A stretch of DNA of 64,000 bases from Bacillota bacterium (lineage in GTDB: Bacteria; Bacillota; Clostridia; Christensenellales; UMGS416). How positions within the stretch are numbered: position 1 is the first letter of the stretch; every line of letters starts with the position of its first letter. The translations under genes were made by a program, and so were the position numbers. Below the pieces are notes generated by a model. It was not told the origin of the DNA and made no database searches. It saw only the letters and a list, made by a program, of their open reading frames with translations. Positions 15,935-25,548 of this stretch are shown here, one piece after another. The stretch covers positions 1-64,000 of the forward strand of contig JAEZSE010000046.1 in assembly GCA_023421955.1 (NCBI GenBank), written 5' to 3'.

Positions 15935-16353
15935 CTCTCATGCTGCCCATTGAGGAGGGTAGCCACGGTGGCATTGAGCTCTTGGCTGCTAACATGGAAT
16001 ACCATGTTTTTCTTATCTTTCAAATACATGAGTGCATTGACAGTACCATCGGTGATAGAAAGTGTGTATTCTTCGGGATTGGGCCCTGCTATACGTAAAA
16101 CCAGTAAATGGGTCGGTGTGGGTGCATCGGCTTTGTTGGTGATATCTTGAATCTCAGCTTTTCGAAGTTCATCCAGGATGCGTGCGAGCTCAGCACCGGA
16201 AACAGAAGACCTCTTCCCATCTGCTACGGTTTCAAACCATGCCTGCTCAATGCTATCACAATCAAAAGGCAGCATGCCACTTGCGCAAGCGTACAACGAA
16301 AAAGCCAGAACCAACACAATGGCGGTAAGAGCCATTTGCCTGAGTGTTTTCAT
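15931..16353 (-). CDS. Small lipoprotein downstream of a two-component system
   Basis: The 140-residue protein has a signal sequence with a lipobox (SLYAC, Cys near 23) and a compact alpha/beta remainder of no recognised family. It is encoded 31 nt after the sensor kinase on the same strand, so it may be a cell-surface partner or target of the kinase. Its stop overlaps the stop of the convergent DUF255 gene (TTAG, 15931-15934). Confidence 0.7.
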   Translation of the reverse strand: MKTLRQMALTAIVLVLAFSLYACASGMLPFDCDSIEQAWFETVADGKRSSVSGAELARILDELRKAEIQDITNKADAPTPTHLLVLRIAGPNPEEYTLSITDGTVNALMYLKDKKNMVFHVSSQELNATVATLLNGQHES

Positions 16354-16384
16354 TCAAATGCCTCCTTTTCGGACGAAGTCTATC

Positions 16385-18133
16385 TTATCCTTTCTTCTTC
16401 GCCTCATACCGTGCCGGCAATTCAATGACGAACTCGCTGCCGCGCCCGGCCTCACTGATGAGTCGGATGTTACCACGGTAGAGGTCCACGATGTGCTTGA
16501 CGATGGAAAGCCCTAGACCGGTGCCGCCCATGTTGCGGGATCGGCCTTTGTCTACGCGGTAAAACCGCTCAAAAATGCGGGAGACATGCTCCTGCGGGAT
16601 GCCGATGCCGGTGTCCTTCACGCTGATGCGCACCAGGCCATGGGTGCGCTCGGCGGACATTGTGACAGAACCGCCCTCTTGGTTATACTTGACCGCGTTG
16701 TCGGCCAGATTCAGGAGCAATTGCTTAATGCGGTCAGGATTGGCCTCCAGCATAATGTCATCGCCAATGGTGCAGGTGATCGCAATACCCCTTGCCTGCG
16801 CCGTGTAAAGCAGCATTTCGGCTACGCTGTTGGCGATGTCTGCCAGATGGAACCGGCGCACACCGGTGTCCTGGTTGGAGCTTTCTATCTCAGAAAGATA
16901 GAGCAGGTCGTTAATCAGGTTGGACAGCCGTTCAGACTCGATTTCGATGATCTGTAGAAATTTGTTTGAGAGTTCCCGGTTGTCCAGCGCGCCGGCCTGC
17001 AATGTCTCCACATAACCGCGGATGGAGGTGAGAGGTGTGCGCAGTTCGTGTGTCACGTTGGAAACAAAATCCCGCCGCATGTTTTCCAGCTTGCGCAGCT
17101 GAGTTACATCCATCAGCAGCAGGATGCAGCCGTTGGCAGGCGGGCGCATTGGTGATGCGGTGGCCTGAAGCAGGATGCCTGAGGAGAGTTGTACTTCGGC
17201 CGAGACCCTGCAACGCTGCCTAAGGCAGTCGGCGGCAAGGCTGGTGATTGCCTGAATGGGGATAACGGCAGAGGCTCTCTGCCCAATGGCGCTGCCCAAC
17301 TCATCCAGACTGAGAATTGCTGATGCCGCTGAGTTCACAAACAGCAGCTTGCCGTCGCCGTCCATCGCGATCAAGCCTTCGGTGATGCTGGCCAGCACCG
17401 TAGTCAGCTGTGTGTTGCTGTTTTCCAGCGCGCTCACATGTTTGTCCAGATCTTTAGCCAACCGGATCAGGCCGTTGGAAAGCTCCTGAAACTCCGGATA
17501 ACGGGTTACCATTGCTGATATGGCGTAATTGCCGCTGGCGATGTCGCTGGTCATGCGAGACAGCGCCACAATTGGTTCGGAGAGCCTCTTGGATGTCCGA
17601 TTGGCGATCAAGGCTGCAATGGCCAGTGAAAAGACCAGGCATCCTCCGATGAATGCGGATAATACCCAGTAGATTCTCCGCACCTCATAAAGCGGCATTG
17701 CTGCGCGGACACAAATCTGGTTTTCCCTATCGACCACAGCTACATAAAGCATATTAACTTTCAGTGTGTCGGAATAGCGCTGTGCGGTTCCCGAACCGTT
17801 CTGATATGCATCAACAACCTCTGGGCGGTTTTTGTGAGACTCCATCTCCTTCCAATCTGCTGAGGAGTCGCCAAGCACCTCACCATTCGGAGCGATCAGC
17901 GTCACACGGACACTGTTATTTCCCGATGATAGTTCTTGAGAAGCCAATATCGCCAGATCTGGCATAGAGATGTTTTCCCTAGACCGCGCAGCGATCGACG
18001 AACAATCCTTTTTCAGGTTGTCGATCATGAGGTTGGTATACCAGAGATCCGCCGCCACTGAGCCGGTGATGCCAAACACGGTCAGTACAATTGCAGTGAT
18101 TGCCAGCATGTTGATGAATAGTCTTTTTCGCAC
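16385..18133 (-). CDS. PhoR/ResE-type sensor histidine kinase
   Basis: The 582-residue kinase has a membrane helix (about 8-30), an extracytoplasmic sensor region, a second helix (about 155-178), HAMP, a PAS domain (about 240-345), the dimerisation H-box THELRTPLTSIRGY with His362, N-box LLNLADNAVKYN and G boxes DTGIGIP and GGTGLGLSIVK. It autophosphorylates and passes phosphate to the regulator encoded 42 nt upstream. Its architecture is that of PhoR (phosphate) or ResE/WalK kinases; no pst or pho genes are adjacent, so the stimulus is open. Confidence 0.9.
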   Translation of the reverse strand: MRKRLFINMLAITAIVLTVFGITGSVAADLWYTNLMIDNLKKDCSSIAARSRENISMPDLAILASQELSSGNNSVRVTLIAPNGEVLGDSSADWKEMESHKNRPEVVDAYQNGSGTAQRYSDTLKVNMLYVAVVDRENQICVRAAMPLYEVRRIYWVLSAFIGGCLVFSLAIAALIANRTSKRLSEPIVALSRMTSDIASGNYAISAMVTRYPEFQELSNGLIRLAKDLDKHVSALENSNTQLTTVLASITEGLIAMDGDGKLLFVNSAASAILSLDELGSAIGQRASAVIPIQAITSLAADCLRQRCRVSAEVQLSSGILLQATASPMRPPANGCILLLMDVTQLRKLENMRRDFVSNVTHELRTPLTSIRGYVETLQAGALDNRELSNKFLQIIEIESERLSNLINDLLYLSEIESSNQDTGVRRFHLADIANSVAEMLLYTAQARGIAITCTIGDDIMLEANPDRIKQLLLNLADNAVKYNQEGGSVTMSAERTHGLVRISVKDTGIGIPQEHVSRIFERFYRVDKGRSRNMGGTGLGLSIVKHIVDLYRGNIRLISEAGRGSEFVIELPARYEAKKKG

Positions 18134-18175
18134 CGGGTATGAGCCCTCCGATGGTGGTATTCAGTTCAATGAGGG

Positions 18176-18880
18176 TCACTTAGCGGATAACTTGTAACCT
18201 ACGCCGCGCACGGTGTCAATGAGTGCCGGATTGTCCGGGTCATCCTCCACCTTCATCCGCAAGTGCCGCACGTGCACATCCACAGTCCGGGTTTCTCCGG
18301 CGTAATCATATCCCCACACATGATCGAGCAATTGCTCCCGCGTGAGCACTCTGCCACGGTTTTCGGAAAGATAGCGCAGTAGGTCAAACTCCTTCACCGG
18401 CATGGGGATCTCAACGCCGGATTTCGTTACGATATGCTTGCCTAAATCAATTGAGAGGCTGCCCACCGTGATCACAGGGCCATTCTGGCCGCTCTCTTTC
18501 TGGTTTGCCCGCCGGAGCACAGCCTTGATTCGGGCAATTACCTCACGGGTGCTGAAGGGCTTGGTAATGTAGTCGTCAGCGCCGATTTCCAAGCCCAGCA
18601 CGCGATCCAGCTCCTCGCCACGGGCTGTGAGCATGATGATGGGCGTGGTTCTGGCCGTTTCACTGGCCCGAATCCTGCGGCAAACCTCGATGCCGTCCAT
18701 ACCGGGCAGCATCAAATCCAGCAGAATCAACTCCGGTGGTGTGGCTAGCAATTGCACAAGAGCGGCTTCCCCGGTTTCATATTCAACCGTGGAATATCCT
18801 GAAGCATGCAGATTAAAGGCCAGCAAGCCGCGGATGTTTGGTTCGTCCTCAACTATGGCGACAAGCGGTTTATCCGGCAT
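18176..18880 (-). CDS. OmpR/PhoB-type response regulator
   Basis: This 234-residue protein has a receiver domain with acidic pocket EDE (11-13), phospho-acceptor Asp55 in LILLDLMLPG and Lys in TKPF, followed by a winged-helix DNA-binding domain (VLTREQLLDHVWGYDYAGETRTVDVHVRHLR). It controls transcription after phosphorylation by the adjacent kinase. It is the first gene of a three-gene minus-strand group, divergent from dpaA. Confidence 0.92.
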   Translation of the reverse strand: MPDKPLVAIVEDEPNIRGLLAFNLHASGYSTVEYETGEAALVQLLATPPELILLDLMLPGMDGIEVCRRIRASETARTTPIIMLTARGEELDRVLGLEIGADDYITKPFSTREVIARIKAVLRRANQKESGQNGPVITVGSLSIDLGKHIVTKSGVEIPMPVKEFDLLRYLSENRGRVLTREQLLDHVWGYDYAGETRTVDVHVRHLRMKVEDDPDNPALIDTVRGVGYKLSAK

Positions 18881-19037
18881 GTTTCCTCCTTGCTTCTGGA
18901 TCCGGTATGTGTTTGAGTTATAGTATACCCCTTTGCGGATTCCTCCTTCAAGCCATCATTTTTCCGGTGGTGTTCTCTATCACTTCCCGACTTCCCGGCA
19001 CATAAATTGTAGTGTGAACTGAGGGGGAGGGGAAGCC

Positions 19038-19877
19038 ATGTCCTCTGGAACAAAAAACGTTTTGCTGATCGGCGGAGATCGAAGGAATACATATCTGCAC
19101 GAAATCCTGCGCCGTAAAGAGCATATTGAGCTGCATGCCTTTGGCCTGGCCGTGGCCGACAGGTCGCTGGCCGATATTGAGCGAGCAATTGGTGAAGCCG
19201 ACGTGGTTATTCTGCCCATGCCCAGCACCAAAGGCGGGATGGTGCCGCTGCTCTCCCTGGAGACAGCCTATCCGCTGGAGACGGTGCTTCGGGGCATGCG
19301 TCAGGGTGCCGCTTTGGTGGGAGGCTTTCTGGAGGGAGTGCCGGTAAAGCCTGGCGTCAGCGTAATCAATTTGCTTGCCAGCGAGCGCTTCGCGCAGGCC
19401 AATGCTTGGCCCACAGCCGAGGGTGCCATCCGCATCGCCTTGGAGCGCACCGAGCGCACGTTGCGGGGCAGCCGCTGCACGGTGTTGGGATACGGGCGCA
19501 TTGGCAAAGACCTAGTCAAGCTCCTGATGAACTTTGGTGCCGATGTGGTTGCAACAGCACGCCGCCCGGAGCAACTGGAGGATATCTCCGCGCTCGGCGT
19601 GTTGGCGGTGCATACCAACGACCTGCTTGAAGCCTGTGTAGACAGCAACTTCATATTTAACACGATTCCATCGGTTTTGCTCGATGAAGACAAGCTGAGG
19701 AAGCTTCGCCGCGATGTGGTGATCATCGACCTGGCGTCGAGCCCCTTCGGCGTGGATTTCAATGCCGCTACACGCCTCAAACTGGACGCCCAGGCCTACC
19801 AAAGCCTGCCGGGCCGCATGTTCCCGAAGACTGCGGCAGACATCATCTACACCTGCATCAAGGACTTGCTCACCTGA
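19038..19877 (+). CDS. dpaA: Dipicolinate synthase subunit A
   Basis: The 279-residue protein matches DpaA/SpoVFA: an N-terminal domain beginning KNVLLIGGDRRNTYLHEIL, then a dinucleotide-binding fold with TVLGYGRIGKDLVKLL (near residues 155-170). With DpaB it converts dihydrodipicolinate to dipicolinate, which accumulates with calcium in the spore core; it acts in the mother cell. A GAGGGGGAGGGG purine tract precedes ATG 19038. It leads an operon dpaA-dpaB-aspartokinase. In Bacillus the operon is sigma-K dependent; I see no convincing sigma-K match here. Confidence 0.92.
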   Translation: MSSGTKNVLLIGGDRRNTYLHEILRRKEHIELHAFGLAVADRSLADIERAIGEADVVILPMPSTKGGMVPLLSLETAYPLETVLRGMRQGAALVGGFLEGVPVKPGVSVINLLASERFAQANAWPTAEGAIRIALERTERTLRGSRCTVLGYGRIGKDLVKLLMNFGADVVATARRPEQLEDISALGVLAVHTNDLLEACVDSNFIFNTIPSVLLDEDKLRKLRRDVVIIDLASSPFGVDFNAATRLKLDAQAYQSLPGRMFPKTAADIIYTCIKDLLT

Positions 19878-19894
19878 GGGACGGAGGGAATGAT

Positions 19895-20482
19895 ATGGAA
19901 TTAACCGCCAAGAAGATTGGCTTTGCGGTCACTGGATCATTTTGCACCATCGGCGATGTGCTGCCGGCCATGGAAGAGCTGAAGCACCAAGGCGCGGAGG
20001 TCACGCCGATTTTCTCCAATAGCGTCTATGAATGGGACACGCGCTTCTTCACCGCCAAAGACCTGATCGAAAAGGTCTACAAGATCTGCGGCAGGCTGCC
20101 CATCCACACCGTGCCGGATGCCGAGCCCATCGGGCCGCGCAAGCTGCTGGACCTGGTCGTGGTGGCGCCTTGCACCGGCAACACATTGGCCAAGATGGCG
20201 CTGGGTGTGGTGGACACACCAGTGCTGATGGCGGCCAAGTCCACGTTGCGCAACGGCTGCCCTGTGGTGCTTGCGCTCTCCACCAACGACGGATTGGGCA
20301 ACAGCGCCAAAAACATCGGGACGCTATCCAACATGCGCAACATTTATTTGGTGCCCTATGAGCAGGATAGCCCCAAGGGCAAGCCGAACTCGCTTGTGGC
20401 CCGCATGGAGCTCATTGCCGACACCTGCAAGCTTGCCTTTGAGGGCAGGCAAATCCAGCCAGTCTTGTATAAACCGGGCTGA
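19895..20482 (+). CDS. dpaB: Dipicolinate synthase subunit B
   Basis: The 195-residue flavoprotein-like subunit begins KKIGFAVTGSFCTIGDVLPAMEEL and contains VVVAPCTGNTLAKMALG, typical of DpaB/SpoVFB (flavin-dependent Cys decarboxylase fold). It partners DpaA in dipicolinate synthesis. It lies 17 nt after dpaA with a GGGACGGAGGGAA RBS. The order with an aspartokinase next matches Bacillus except that asd is absent between them. Confidence 0.92.
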   Translation: MELTAKKIGFAVTGSFCTIGDVLPAMEELKHQGAEVTPIFSNSVYEWDTRFFTAKDLIEKVYKICGRLPIHTVPDAEPIGPRKLLDLVVVAPCTGNTLAKMALGVVDTPVLMAAKSTLRNGCPVVLALSTNDGLGNSAKNIGTLSNMRNIYLVPYEQDSPKGKPNSLVARMELIADTCKLAFEGRQIQPVLYKPG

Positions 20483-20549
20483 ATGGTATAATAAATGGAA
20501 TAGTTGCCTGCCACAGCTCCCTGAAACACGTGCGGAAAGGAGCCGAAAC

Positions 20550-21758
20550 ATGAGGATACTGGTGCAGAAATTTGGCGGCACGTCGGTGCGTTCGCCCGAT
20601 GCAAGAAATGCCGCTTTGGAAAAAGTGATCGCCGCGAAGAAAAGCGGCTACATGCCCGTGGTGGTGGTGTCGGCGATGGGCAGGGCCGGTGAGCCCTATG
20701 CCACCGACACACTGATCCGCTTTGCCCGCGACGCTGCGGGCTGCGAGCTCAATGCCCGCGACAATGACCTGCTGATGAGCTGCGGCGAGATCATCTCCGC
20801 AGTTGTGATGGCCGGGGCCTTCGAAGCCAAGGGCTATACAGCCCGCGCCGTGACCGGCTGGCAAGCCGGCATCTATACCAATGACCGTTTCGGAGACGCC
20901 TCCTATTTTGAGGTGGACACCGCAAGGCTTTATGAAATGCTCAACGCCGGTGTCATCCCAGTGGTGACGGGCTTTCAGGGCATCACCCGCAACGGCGACG
21001 TGACCACCCTGGGGCGCGGCGGCAGCGACACAACCGCGTCAATCCTGGGCTCGGCTCTCCGCGCCGAGGCCATTGAAATCTATACCGATGTGGACGGCAT
21101 TATGACGGCAGACCCAAGGCTCTTGCCGGAGGCACGCGTGATTTCAGATGTGAGCTACAACGAGGTCTTTCAGATGGCCGACCAGGGTGCCAAGGTGATC
21201 CATCCAAAGGCTGTGGAGATCGCCATGCGCGGCAATGTGCCGCTGATCGTGCGCAACACGATGAGTGACCACGCAGGCACCCGCATCTCCTCAGATGTTA
21301 CCGCGCTGGAGACCGGCATGCTGGACGTGCTTTCCAGCATCGCCTATGCAGGAGGGCGCGCGCAGGTAAAAGCAAGCGGCATGGCCTCCGGCGTGATCAA
21401 GGATGTGCTGCGCCTGTTTGCAGACGCCGGCATCAGCATTGACTTGATCAACGTGTTTCCCGACAGCTTCGTGTTCACCATTGACGATGACAAGGTGGAA
21501 AAGGCCAGGGCGGTCCTGGAAAAGCAGCCCTGCTCCTTTGAGATCATCATGGGACTTGGCAAGGTTTCTGCCGTGGGCTCCCGTATGCGGGGCGTGCCCG
21601 GCGTGATGGCCAGGATCATCAAGGCGTTGAGCATTGAGGGTGTGGAGGTCTTGCAGACAGCGGACTCGCATATGACCATTTCGTGCCTGATTCATCAGGA
21701 GGATGCGCAGAGGGCGGTAAGGGCCTTGCATGAGGAGTTCAGGCTGGCGAAGGGGTAG
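20550..21758 (+). CDS. Aspartate kinase (dapG-like), in the dipicolinate operon
   Basis: This 402-residue protein carries the aspartokinase signature VQKFGGTSV at the N-terminus, TLGRGGSDTTASILGSAL substrate/nucleotide loops, and two ACT domains after about residue 265. It phosphorylates aspartate, the first step of the DAP, lysine and dipicolinate pathways. ATG 20550 has GAAAGGAG upstream; longer in-frame readings overlap dpaB and are rejected. Placement after dpaAB suggests the isozyme that supplies the spore DPA/DAP branch, like B. subtilis dapG. A strong terminator follows at 21784. Confidence 0.92.
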   Translation: MRILVQKFGGTSVRSPDARNAALEKVIAAKKSGYMPVVVVSAMGRAGEPYATDTLIRFARDAAGCELNARDNDLLMSCGEIISAVVMAGAFEAKGYTARAVTGWQAGIYTNDRFGDASYFEVDTARLYEMLNAGVIPVVTGFQGITRNGDVTTLGRGGSDTTASILGSALRAEAIEIYTDVDGIMTADPRLLPEARVISDVSYNEVFQMADQGAKVIHPKAVEIAMRGNVPLIVRNTMSDHAGTRISSDVTALETGMLDVLSSIAYAGGRAQVKASGMASGVIKDVLRLFADAGISIDLINVFPDSFVFTIDDDKVEKARAVLEKQPCSFEIIMGLGKVSAVGSRMRGVPGVMARIIKALSIEGVEVLQTADSHMTISCLIHQEDAQRAVRALHEEFRLAKG

Positions 21759-21783
21759 TACTTAGTTTTTGATATGGAGTGAT

Positions 21784-21816
21784 GGGCGGGGCTGTGACCC
21801 CGCCTCTTTTGTTTTA
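21784..21816 (+). terminator. Terminator of the dpaAB-aspartokinase operon
   Basis: GGCGGGG (21785-21791), loop CTGTGA, CCCCGCC (21798-21804), then a T-rich tail. The convergent DUF2927 gene ends within the tail. Confidence 0.85.
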
Positions 21817-22638
21817 TGGCTTCATGCTGCCTTCCAAGATAGCAATCGCATCGTTCACCGGCATACCGTGCTTGATTCCCGGCACATACAACATCGCCAC
21901 TAGTGCCTCGTCCATCTCCGACGGCTTCTGCACCGTCGTCCAGTTCCCATAGAAAATGCTGTCCTCATAGGTATAATGATCCTGCATCAGCCCCATGCTC
22001 TGCACAAGCTCCTCAAAGACCAGGTGATTCCGCGCCGTCTGGCTCGTCACGTCGTTGGCGATGGCGACGGTTGCCTTGGTGATCGACTTGCTGTCAAACT
22101 CCGTCCAGAAGAACCCCCAGTTGCCAGCCACATAGCCATCCACCACGTTTTTCATCTCATCCAGATTTACGAACCAGATGGCGGCGTTGCCGTCCTTTTC
22201 CGCCAATGAGATGCCTGGATACCCCTCGATGCCATTAAGCCATTCGACCACGCGGTGGACGGCGGCCATATCCTCTTCCGTTGGGTCACCCTGCACCACA
22301 AGCTTGATCGGCATCGCCCATTTCCGGATCGACGTGCCCGAGCTGCCATATTCGCTGCTACCGGCTACAGTACGGAACACATCCAGTAGTTGCTGAGTGG
22401 TAAGGCCTTCCACCTCGAACCGGGTGCCCGTGGTTGGAGTTGGTGCCGGTGCTGTCATGGCAGTTGGCAGGTTTGGCAGGGTTGGTTGGATCGGCGTGGG
22501 AGAAGGCGCTATGCTTGGCGCGGCGGTAATCAGCGCTACGGTTGGTGTTGGGGCATGGGAGGTTGGCAGGGGAAACAGCCCGCACCCGGTGCTGGCGGCC
22601 ACGAGCAATACAAGTAATATGGCAAGAATCCGCTTCAT
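21814..22638 (-). CDS. DUF2927 lipoprotein
   Basis: The 274-residue secreted lipoprotein has a signal peptide with lipobox AASTGC, a Thr/Pro-rich linker (about 25-70) and a DUF2927-like domain containing the FEELVQSMGLMQDHYTYEDSIFY segment and a C-terminal LYVPGIKHGMPVNDA. The domain resembles inactive or divergent metalloprotease-like folds; function unknown. I prefer ATG 22638 (AGGATG upstream) over an ATG three codons earlier that touches the RBS. It is convergent with the aspartokinase and divergent from the YgiQ gene. Confidence 0.75.
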   Translation of the reverse strand: MKRILAILLVLLVAASTGCGLFPLPTSHAPTPTVALITAAPSIAPSPTPIQPTLPNLPTAMTAPAPTPTTGTRFEVEGLTTQQLLDVFRTVAGSSEYGSSGTSIRKWAMPIKLVVQGDPTEEDMAAVHRVVEWLNGIEGYPGISLAEKDGNAAIWFVNLDEMKNVVDGYVAGNWGFFWTEFDSKSITKATVAIANDVTSQTARNHLVFEELVQSMGLMQDHYTYEDSIFYGNWTTVQKPSEMDEALVAMLYVPGIKHGMPVNDAIAILEGSMKP

Positions 22639-22775
22639 CGCATGCATCCTGTTTCATAGAGAAGGATTATGCTGCCATTCTATCTTGCTGATGCTGTGAT
22701 CGTCAATATGAGCCCCGTTCTTTGATTTTCCCCACGAGATCGGGTATACTTCAAATACCCCCAAAGGAGGACGCG

Positions 22776-24755
22776 ATGCCCTTTCTACCCGTGACAAAAG
22801 AAGAGATGACCGCCCTTGGCTGGGACAGGCCGGACTTTGTGTTTGTGTCCGGCGACGCCTATGTGGACCACCCCAGCTTCGGCCACGCGATCATTTCCCG
22901 CGTGCTGGAAAAGCAAGGCTTCCGCGTGGCGATGCTCTGCCAGCCGGACTGGCGCGGCAAGGCCGACTTCCAACGTTTCGGGCGGCCAAGGGTGGGCTTC
23001 CTCGTGTCCGCCGGCAACATTGATAGCATGGTGAACCACTACACCGCCAATAAGAAGAGGCGCAGCCAGGATGCCTATGCCCCCGGCGGCAAAGCTGGAC
23101 AGAGGCCGGACCGGGCCACGATCGTGTATTGCAACCGCATCCGCGAGGCTTATTCCAACATCCCGGTCATCATTGGCGGAGTGGAGGCGGGCCTCAGGCG
23201 CTTTGCCCATTATGACTACTGGGACGATGCCGTGCGCCGCAGCATCCTCATCGACTCCGGCGCAAGTCTGTTGGTTTACGGCATGGGCGAGCTGGCCATC
23301 GCGCAGGTGGCCAAGCTCATGGAAAAGGGAGTACCCATCGGCAATTTGCGAACAATCCCAGGCACCTGCGCCATCGCCGAATCGCAGGAGGAGGCGGGGG
23401 AGGGCCTTGTGCTGCCATCCGCTGATGAAGTCTCCGCCAACAAGCGAAAATATGCTGAGGCCTTCCGAGTGCAGTATGAGCAGCAGGATGCCGCCCGAGG
23501 CAAGCGCCTAATCCAGAAGCAGGATAAAAACTGGCTCATCCAGAACCCACCAGCCCGGCCTCTCACGCAGGCTGAGATGGATGAGGTCTATGAGCTGCCC
23601 TATATGCGCACCTGGCACCCGATGTATGCCAAGCAGGGTGGTGTGCCGGCCATCGCAGAGGTGGAGTTCTCGCTGGTATCCTCTCGGGGGTGCTTCGGTG
23701 GCTGCTCTTTTTGCGCGCTGCACTTCCAGCAGGGCCGAGTGATTCAGGCCCGCAGCCACCAGTCGCTTGTGAGGGAAGCGGAGATGCTCACCAAGCTGCC
23801 GGGCTTCAAGGGTTACATCCACGACGTGGGCGGCCCCACCGCCAATTTCCGCATGACCGCCTGCGAGGGCCAGGCCGAGCGAGGTGCCTGTACCAACCGG
23901 CAGTGCCTCTATCCCAAGCCCTGCGAGCGCCTCACACCCGACCACTCTGACTATATTGAGCTGCTCCGCAAGCTGCGGGCCATCCCCGGTGTCAAGAAGG
24001 TGTTCATACGTTCCGGGCTGCGCTTTGACTATCTGCTGGCCGACCGTAAAGGATCGGCATTTCTGAAAGAATTGTGCGAGCACCACATCAGCGGGCAACT
24101 GAAAGTCGCGCCGGAGCATGTGTCCGATACGGTGCTGCGGGCGATGGGCAAGCCGTCCATCGATGTCTACCGCCAGTTTGTGCAGCGTTACCAAAACATG
24201 AACGAGCGCCTGGGCATGGAGCAATACCTGGTGCCATATTTCATCTCATCCCACCCTGGCAGCGACCTCAAGGCTGCCATTGAGTTGGCGGAAGCCATGC
24301 GCGACCTGCGCATTTATCCAGAACAGGTGCAGGATTTTTACCCCACACCGGGGTCGGTCTCGACCTGTATGTACCACACTGGCATTGACCCGCGGACGAT
24401 GCAGCCGGTGCATGTGCCAATGGGGGAGGAGCGCCGCATGCAGCGGGCGCTGCTGCAATACACCCGCCGCGAAAACCACCCCCTTGTGCGCAAGGCGCTC
24501 ACACTGGCAGGCCGCGCAGACCTGATCGGCGGCAGCCCTAAGTGCCTGGTGCCTGCCGAGGGCACGGTGCCTTACCGCCCGTCCGTCAAGCCCAAAGCGG
24601 CAGGGCAAGGGCGTACGGCTGCCAAGCAGTCGGGCAAAAAGGCCCCAAGCGGCAAGCAAAAGCCCCCGGCAAATGCTGGAGGCGGAAAAGCAGTCGGGAA
24701 GCAGGTGCGGGGTGTAGGATCGAAGGGGAAGAAGGGCTTGGGGAAGGGCAAATAG
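22776..24755 (+). CDS. YgiQ-family radical SAM protein
   Basis: This 659-residue enzyme has the N-terminal YgiQ domain (GDAYVDHPSFGHAIISRVLE), a radical SAM cluster motif GCFGGCSFC with Cys306, Cys310 and Cys313, and a C-terminal DUF3362 part. It ligates a 4Fe-4S cluster and makes 5'-deoxyadenosyl radicals; the substrate is unknown. AAAGGAGG lies 6 nt before ATG 22776. The last 55 or so residues are Lys/Gly/Ala-rich and very basic, an unusual tail that could bind nucleic acid. Confidence 0.9.
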   Translation: MPFLPVTKEEMTALGWDRPDFVFVSGDAYVDHPSFGHAIISRVLEKQGFRVAMLCQPDWRGKADFQRFGRPRVGFLVSAGNIDSMVNHYTANKKRRSQDAYAPGGKAGQRPDRATIVYCNRIREAYSNIPVIIGGVEAGLRRFAHYDYWDDAVRRSILIDSGASLLVYGMGELAIAQVAKLMEKGVPIGNLRTIPGTCAIAESQEEAGEGLVLPSADEVSANKRKYAEAFRVQYEQQDAARGKRLIQKQDKNWLIQNPPARPLTQAEMDEVYELPYMRTWHPMYAKQGGVPAIAEVEFSLVSSRGCFGGCSFCALHFQQGRVIQARSHQSLVREAEMLTKLPGFKGYIHDVGGPTANFRMTACEGQAERGACTNRQCLYPKPCERLTPDHSDYIELLRKLRAIPGVKKVFIRSGLRFDYLLADRKGSAFLKELCEHHISGQLKVAPEHVSDTVLRAMGKPSIDVYRQFVQRYQNMNERLGMEQYLVPYFISSHPGSDLKAAIELAEAMRDLRIYPEQVQDFYPTPGSVSTCMYHTGIDPRTMQPVHVPMGEERRMQRALLQYTRRENHPLVRKALTLAGRADLIGGSPKCLVPAEGTVPYRPSVKPKAAGQGRTAAKQSGKKAPSGKQKPPANAGGGKAVGKQVRGVGSKGKKGLGKGK

Positions 24756-24762
24756 CTAAGAG

Positions 24763-25521
24763 TTATTTCCTCCCCTCGCAATACACCTTCATCGCCCTGC
24801 TCTGGAAATCCGCCAGCCCCGGCTTCATCTTGTCAATGTTTTCGGTGAACCGCTGGTCGTCCACATAAAGGTTGCTCAAGCCCTCATAGACTTCTAGCGA
24901 GCAGTCATAGAAGCTGTCGTCGATGTAGTGGAAGTGGCGGTCAATCACGGCCTGCACAGCGGGGTCTGCGGGTTCGCGGCCTGCTGCCATCAGTTCTGCC
25001 AGATCAGTTTGAATCTGGCCGCCCTTCTGCATGACCTCGGCCCATTCCCTTTTGCCATATCGTTTCGTTTTATCGCGCTGCTGCCAGCCGGGATACTTTT
25101 GGTCCACTTCCTTGGCATATTTCTTTTGCTGTTCCTCAATCTCAGTCATGTCGAAATTCTCAAAATAATCCTTGTCTTGCATAATGTTGCCTCCTTTGAA
25201 TGTTTGAAGTGTCTTGTCAACGGTCTCCAGCAGCTTGTCCAGCCGATCGCGCCGTTTGAGCAGCAATGTGCGGTGTTGCCGCAGCGCCTTAGCCTCGTCG
25301 AAACCGGGGCTGTCCAGGATGGCGCGGATCGCATCCAGCGAAAAATCCAGCTCCTTGAAGAACAGCACCTGCTGCAGGCGTTTAAGCTCAGCGGGGCCAT
25401 ACTGCCGATAGCCTGCTTCCGTATGGGATGCCGGGCGCAGCAGCCCGATCTCGTCATAGTGGTGCAGCGTGCGCACGCTCACACCTGCCAGTTTGGATAG
25501 TTCGTTCACCGTATAGTTCAT
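24763..25521 (-). CDS. MerR-family regulator with TipAS domain
   Basis: The 252-residue protein has an N-terminal MerR winged HTH (YTVNELSKLAGVSVRTLHHYDEIGLL), a dimerisation coiled coil (about 75-115) and a C-terminal TipAS antibiotic-binding domain (about 135-250, with KYPGW and HFHYIDDSFYDC). TipA-type proteins bind thiopeptides or other amphipathic drugs and activate their own promoter. ATG 25521 has GGGAGAT upstream. A promoter with a 19-bp spacer and central dyad lies at 25549-25579, consistent with autoregulation. Confidence 0.9.
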   Translation of the reverse strand: MNYTVNELSKLAGVSVRTLHHYDEIGLLRPASHTEAGYRQYGPAELKRLQQVLFFKELDFSLDAIRAILDSPGFDEAKALRQHRTLLLKRRDRLDKLLETVDKTLQTFKGGNIMQDKDYFENFDMTEIEEQQKKYAKEVDQKYPGWQQRDKTKRYGKREWAEVMQKGGQIQTDLAELMAAGREPADPAVQAVIDRHFHYIDDSFYDCSLEVYEGLSNLYVDDQRFTENIDKMKPGLADFQSRAMKVYCEGRK

Positions 25522-25548
25522 TTGATCATCTCCCGGCCGGATGATTGC

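Noticed and set aside
18960..19037. Sigma-K promoter for dpaA (CATAAATTG)
   Set aside because: The -10 ends TG instead of TA and the -35 is poor; too weak to call.
23508..24224. 238-codon open frame antisense to the YgiQ gene
   Set aside because: GC-rich shadow frame without RBS or recognisable motifs.
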